NCBI GenBank assembly: GCA_020072805.1
Contig: JAIQGC010000012.1
Coordinates: forward strand, 1 to 54,922
Direction: 5' to 3'
Source: Terriglobia bacterium
Lineage (GTDB): Bacteria > Acidobacteriota > Terriglobia > Acidiferrales > UBA7541
DNA length: 54,922 nt
Each line of letters begins with the position of its first letter. Within the stretch, counting starts at the first letter, position 1. Positions 54,372 to 54,922 of this stretch are shown here, piece by piece. Made by a program: the position numbers and the translations under genes. The notes beneath the pieces are model-generated. The model was not told the origin of the DNA. It ran no database searches and worked only from the letters and a program-made list of their open reading frames with translations.

Positions 54372-54922
54372 ATGAAAGCGAACACAAGGCAGTCAGGGAT
54401 TTCGTTGGTGAGATTCCTGGCGGCGCTGGTGGTCTTGCTGCTCGCGGAGAGCGCCGCGGCGTCAGCCCAAGTGAAAACCAATGTCCCGGCGAACACTGAT
54501 CTCGCCGCACCAGCGGGAATCGTGCTCAACTTTTCGGCCGGCGACGTCATCGTAGCGTGGAACGCGGCGAAAGGCGCCACCTCGTACGAGGTGATGCGCA
54601 CGACGGACCCACTCCAGCCGCCGGTGAAGCTCGCCACAGTAGCCAGAACATCGCTGGGATATCACGATCATCAGGTGGGAAGCGGCCCGGTCTATTTCTA
54701 TCAGGTCGTGAGCGTGGGCCCGGACGGCGCGCGCGCCCCGAGCGCCTTCTCCAAGTTCGTTGTTCCCGTCCGCGGCGTGCCCGCGGGCGGTGGGGCCGTA
54801 CCTTCCCTCGGCCTCCCGCAACAGCCAGCTCTTGCACCTGGCGTGCCTGTGTCTGCCGGGACGCCCATGGGCCTCGCACAACAACAGGCTACTGCCTCCG
54901 GCGCGCCCACTGCGACTGAGAC
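54372..54922 (+). CDS. Exported FN3-like domain protein, 3' partial
   Basis: About 183 codons to the window edge. Signal peptide: LVRFLAALVVLLLAESAAASAQ. FN3-like part: PAGIVLNFSAGDVIVAWNAAKGATSYEVMRTTDPLQPPVKLATVARTSLGYHDHQVGSGPVYFYQVVSVGPDGARAPS, then a Pro/Ala/Gly-rich linker. Same shared upstream block as the 48893 gene, so it may be under the same control. Continues beyond the window. Confidence 0.7.
   Translation, partial: MKANTRQSGISLVRFLAALVVLLLAESAAASAQVKTNVPANTDLAAPAGIVLNFSAGDVIVAWNAAKGATSYEVMRTTDPLQPPVKLATVARTSLGYHDHQVGSGPVYFYQVVSVGPDGARAPSAFSKFVVPVRGVPAGGGAVPSLGLPQQPALAPGVPVSAGTPMGLAQQQATASGAPTATE

Overview
The window looks like a chromosome of Acidobacteriota or a close relative. 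This is inferred from two DUF507 genes, two large Ser/Thr kinases with a membrane segment and a TPR-type sensor half, an ECF sigma gene translationally coupled to one of them, and GC-rich intergenic palindromes; no rRNA gene or marker phylogeny is available. Two accessory regions sit in it, each next to a tRNA gene, and there is one suspicious sequence junction near 1850-1866.

Layout: (A) 1-~1860, visibly GC-rich, two minus-strand genes: a nitrilase-superfamily hydrolase that runs off the window and an M14 carboxypeptidase-like protein that has lost most metal-binding residues. (B) ~1850-9400, a phage-like block on the 3' side of tRNA-Val(UAC): PrimPol/SF3-helicase replication protein (5' truncated at the junction), two YozE-like genes, a P27-like terminase small subunit, zinc-ribbon proteins, an HK97-type capsid, two tiny coupled genes and an AbiJ-like defence gene. 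No portal, protease, large terminase or tail gene is seen, so it resembles a capsid-encoding phage satellite or a decayed prophage. (C) 9401-12237, host: tRNA-Val, two DUF507 genes, an M48 peptidase, tRNA-Lys(UUU). (D) 12215-19482, an island in tRNA-Lys bounded by a 23-bp duplication of the tRNA 3' end: tyrosine integrase, a recombinase-in-trio (RIT) element, and a truncated Rhs protein with a GIY-YIG-like nuclease tip followed by an RraB-like probable immunity gene. (E) 19483-44926, host core: nitroreductase, TauE/SafE permease, kinase, secreted metzincin, hpt, GAF-PP2C phosphatase, lysA, higBA, nadK-tlyA-prenyl synthase-xseB, penicillin acylase, CNNM/CBS protein, DppB/DppC permeases, SAM hydrolase, tRNA-Gly(CCC). 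(F) 45182-54922, a signalling/secretion cluster: ECF sigma plus kinase divergent from a run of exported proteins. A diverged ~120-bp upstream block occurs twice there, before genes at 48893 and 54372, suggesting a small regulon.

The strongest candidates for something new are the satellite-like element with its paired YozE-like genes and AbiJ-like cargo, the nested RIT/Rhs toxin-immunity island, and the ECF-kinase secretion cluster with its duplicated upstream block. Functions are read from sequence motifs only; nothing was searched against databases.
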